A stretch of 55,991 bases of DNA from UBA2287 sp037442025 (GTDB lineage Bacteria > Bacteroidota > Bacteroidia > Bacteroidales > Tenuifilaceae): NCBI GenBank assembly GCA_037442025.1, contig JBBIRB010000014.1:1-55991 (forward strand), read 5' to 3'. Positions 54,064 through 55,991 of this stretch are shown here, one piece after another (the stretch's first letter is position 1; the number at the start of each line of letters is the position of its first letter). Position numbers and translations under genes: made by a program. The notes under the pieces are model-generated. The model had not been told where the DNA came from and made no database searches. It saw nothing but the letters and a program-made list of their open reading frames with translations.

Positions 54064-55752
54064 ATGATTTGGAATTCCCTTAAAATTCGCACCAAACTTA
54101 CCCTGGTATTCGGTTCGCTGGCCTTAATTTCCATTTTAGCTGCAGGTTTAACTTTTGTGAGTTTCAACAGAATGAACAAGGTACGTTCGCACATTCTGGA
54201 GCTGCACATGGCCGATAAAAATCGTATTGAAGCAAACAACTTCTATTTGCTTTATATAGAAAATTCCGATACCAAGTCGCTTAACGATTTAAAAGAAGCA
54301 AACGAAACCCTGACGGAGAATATTGAAAAACTGAAAGGTACCATGATCAGCGCAACCAACGAGGGGGTGCTCAACAGCATGCTTCCCATTATGACCGACA
54401 ACAGGGAAGCCATTGAAAAACTTTCGAAGGTTGAAGCCCAAAAGGCTCAGGTTCTGTTGGCTGTAAACAATCAGACCCAATCAATTATTTCAAAATTTCC
54501 CAGCTACGAGGGTAGTATGTACCGTGCCCGTTACCATGGGCAACGGTTCATTGTTACTTCACGTAGCGAGGAGTACAACCAGTGGTTAAACTTTATTAAT
54601 TCGGAAATTTCGCGCACTGCCAATAACAGCGGCCTTCAGCAGGAACTCATTAGCTACAAGCAAAAGGGTGAAGAATTTTGGGCAGGTATTCAACAAACCA
54701 AAAGCATAGGACAAAAACTAACCGATAACGAAATTATTTTGGGCGAATCGTTCCATAAACTATTAGAAAATAGCCTGGCTTCCTTCAACAAACAGAGAAG
54801 CCAAAGCATCTTATTCATAATAGTTGTACTTCTGGTTCTTATTACAGGAGCCCTAATAGTTTCCGTTATTTTTAGCAGAAATATTGGTAATGCAATATCA
54901 CGCAGCGTTAATTTTGCCAACTACATTGCCAATGGCGATTTAACCCAAAACCTCGACGACGAGTTGGCCCGCAAGGGCGATGAGATTGGCGAGTTGGTCC
55001 GAAGCTTGAATAGAATGGGCAGCCAATTAAAAAATCTAACGACCGAAATTGTGCAGGGAGCTCTAAGCATAACTCAGGCCAGCCAGCAGTTTGCACATAC
55101 CAGCCAGCAGCTGTCGGTTGGAGCCAATCAGCAAGCCACATCTACTGAGGAAATATCGTCGAGCATGGAGGAAATTGTGTCGAACATAAACGAAACCACC
55201 CACAACGCCCGCGAAGCAGAAAAAGTTGCACTGGAAACCGAAAAAGGTGTGATTGATGGGGTAACCGCAGCCGAGGATGCGCTGAAATATACCCACCAAA
55301 TAGGCGATAAGATTGCCATTATTCGCGACATTGCCTTCCAAACCAACATACTGGCACTGAATGCAGCTGTTGAGGCAGCGCGTGCGGGTGAGCACGGTAA
55401 AGGTTTTGCAGTGGTAGCGGCCGAAGTTCGCAAGTTAGCCGAACGTTCAGGTATTTCGGCACAGGAGATTGAGAATATGGCAACCCAGCTGAAGAATGCC
55501 TCGGATGGAGCCAACCGCAAGCTTTCGGATGTGATACCGCTGGTAAAAAACAATCTGCGTTTAATTCAGGAAATTTCAGCAGCCAGCATGGAGCAAACTT
55601 CGGGAGCCAACGAGATAAATAATGCGCTACAGCAACTAAACCAAGTGGTACAACAGAACGCAGCTGCCAGTGAGGAGCTCACATCGAGTGCCAACGAGGT
55701 ACGTGAACAGGCCAATGGTATGACCGAGGTTGTTTCGGTGTTTAGGGTATAG
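54064..55752 (+). CDS. methyl-accepting chemotaxis protein
   Basis: 562 residues. First membrane helix near residues 10-30 (LTLVFGSLALISILAAGLTF), a helical periplasmic sensor to about 245, second helix about 255-275 (ILFIIVVLLVLITGALIVSV), a HAMP domain (NYIANGDLTQNL) and the cytoplasmic signalling domain with the conserved tip IRDIAFQTNILALNAAVEAA and GFAVVAAEVRKLAERS. It would feed a CheA kinase; no other chemotaxis gene is in the window. The sensor ligand is unknown. A 250-base gene-free stretch lies upstream. ATG at 54064. Confidence 0.93.
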   Translation: MIWNSLKIRTKLTLVFGSLALISILAAGLTFVSFNRMNKVRSHILELHMADKNRIEANNFYLLYIENSDTKSLNDLKEANETLTENIEKLKGTMISATNEGVLNSMLPIMTDNREAIEKLSKVEAQKAQVLLAVNNQTQSIISKFPSYEGSMYRARYHGQRFIVTSRSEEYNQWLNFINSEISRTANNSGLQQELISYKQKGEEFWAGIQQTKSIGQKLTDNEIILGESFHKLLENSLASFNKQRSQSILFIIVVLLVLITGALIVSVIFSRNIGNAISRSVNFANYIANGDLTQNLDDELARKGDEIGELVRSLNRMGSQLKNLTTEIVQGALSITQASQQFAHTSQQLSVGANQQATSTEEISSSMEEIVSNINETTHNAREAEKVALETEKGVIDGVTAAEDALKYTHQIGDKIAIIRDIAFQTNILALNAAVEAARAGEHGKGFAVVAAEVRKLAERSGISAQEIENMATQLKNASDGANRKLSDVIPLVKNNLRLIQEISAASMEQTSGANEINNALQQLNQVVQQNAAASEELTSSANEVREQANGMTEVVSVFRV

Positions 55753-55939
55753 CCGTTTTTTTGCTGTTGAAATATGAAAATAAGCTAAAGTTGAAACTTT
55801 TATAATTTCATTTTTATTTACCATTCCTGAGGTTTTTGAACTATTTTTAAATACTTATATGTAAGTTGGCGGTAACTATGAACGAAATCCCAAGTTTCAT
55901 TGGTTTTCCAACGTGGCTAGAAAAAAATGACTGAATAAC

Positions 55940-55970
55940 TTGCATTGATGTACCTAATTAGATACCTTTG
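55940..55970 (+). promoter_or_regulatory. promoter for a gene starting beyond the window
   Basis: TTG at 55940-55942, a 20-base spacer and TACCTTTG at 55963-55970 match the Bacteroidetes promoter, with the same spacing as at the tracrRNA. The gene it serves lies outside the window. The other bases from 55753 to 55939 hold nothing recognised. Confidence 0.65.
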
Positions 55971-55991
55971 CAGAAAAAGAATTGAATGCCA

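Noticed and set aside
1..55991. tRNA or rRNA genes
   Set aside because: No cloverleaf T-arm pattern in an intergenic place, and no rRNA-like sequence was seen by eye. A tRNAscan-type search would be decisive.

Overview
The window is a chromosomal segment of an AT-rich member of the Bacteroidota, probably an anaerobe of the Bacteroidales/Marinilabiliales type. The grounds are: promoters of the Bacteroidetes -33/-7 type (TTG, about 20 bases, TAnnTTTG); many short lipoboxes near protein N termini; a large type II-C Cas9; a tungsten/molybdenum-type aldehyde:ferredoxin oxidoreductase; and a class I DhnA-type aldolase. No rRNA or tRNA gene was seen.

Bases 1-7,300 hold a type II-C CRISPR-Cas9 locus. 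The array tail is on the + strand. cas2, cas1 and cas9 are on the - strand, so array and cas operon converge on a two-way terminator at about 160-190. A REP-associated HUH transposase (RAYT) with its own REP palindromes sits between cas9 and cas1. A strong tracrRNA candidate lies divergently upstream of cas9 (6680-6765), with a matching promoter and terminator. Cas9 contains a 100-N assembly gap exactly where the arginine-rich bridge helix begins. Just beyond the tracrRNA is a decayed piece of a WYL-regulator gene.

Bases 7,279-14,260 (- strand) hold a coiled-coil protein of unknown role, an intact HTH-WYL regulator, a small HIRAN-domain protein, an aldehyde:ferredoxin oxidoreductase, a GNAT acetyltransferase and a lipoprotein amidohydrolase.

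Bases 14,326-18,990 are a composite transposon: two nearly identical ISAs1-type copies in direct orientation around a DUF3360-like permease gene and a truncated tyrosine-integrase N terminus. Its outer ends are bordered by the same 7-base sequence, CGGCTTT. It landed between two divergent promoters without destroying either -7 box. Both IS copies share the same CCC-CGA frameshift in the transposase.

Bases 19,070-47,746 are mostly ordinary housekeeping and envelope genes: beta-helix lipoprotein, RNA methyltransferase, EEP-family phosphatase/nuclease, Kef-type antiporter, SDR reductase, a conserved 60-residue membrane protein, thioredoxin-fold protein, a lipoprotein/outer-membrane pair, a four-gene operon (NSS transporter, AGCS transporter, HhH protein, glycosyltransferase), class I aldolase, TamA-like Omp85 protein, EamA exporter, TruA, methyltransferase, M23-like protein, metallo-beta-lactamase-fold protein and Tex. 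From 47,834 come a hybrid histidine kinase, a pterin-cofactor operon (moeA-moaA-moaC-MOSC/MogA) that could supply the oxidoreductase at 9.7-11.9 kb, and a methyl-accepting chemotaxis protein. A low-complexity dispersed repeat occurs in three intergenic places (21.6, 40.7 and 51.7 kb).

The most unusual parts are the CRISPR locus with a RAYT whose reading frame contains REP palindromes, the promoter-like box inside each CRISPR repeat, the 12-base inverted copy of the repeat end beside the array terminator, and the composite transposon with an apparently frameshifted but duplicated transposase.
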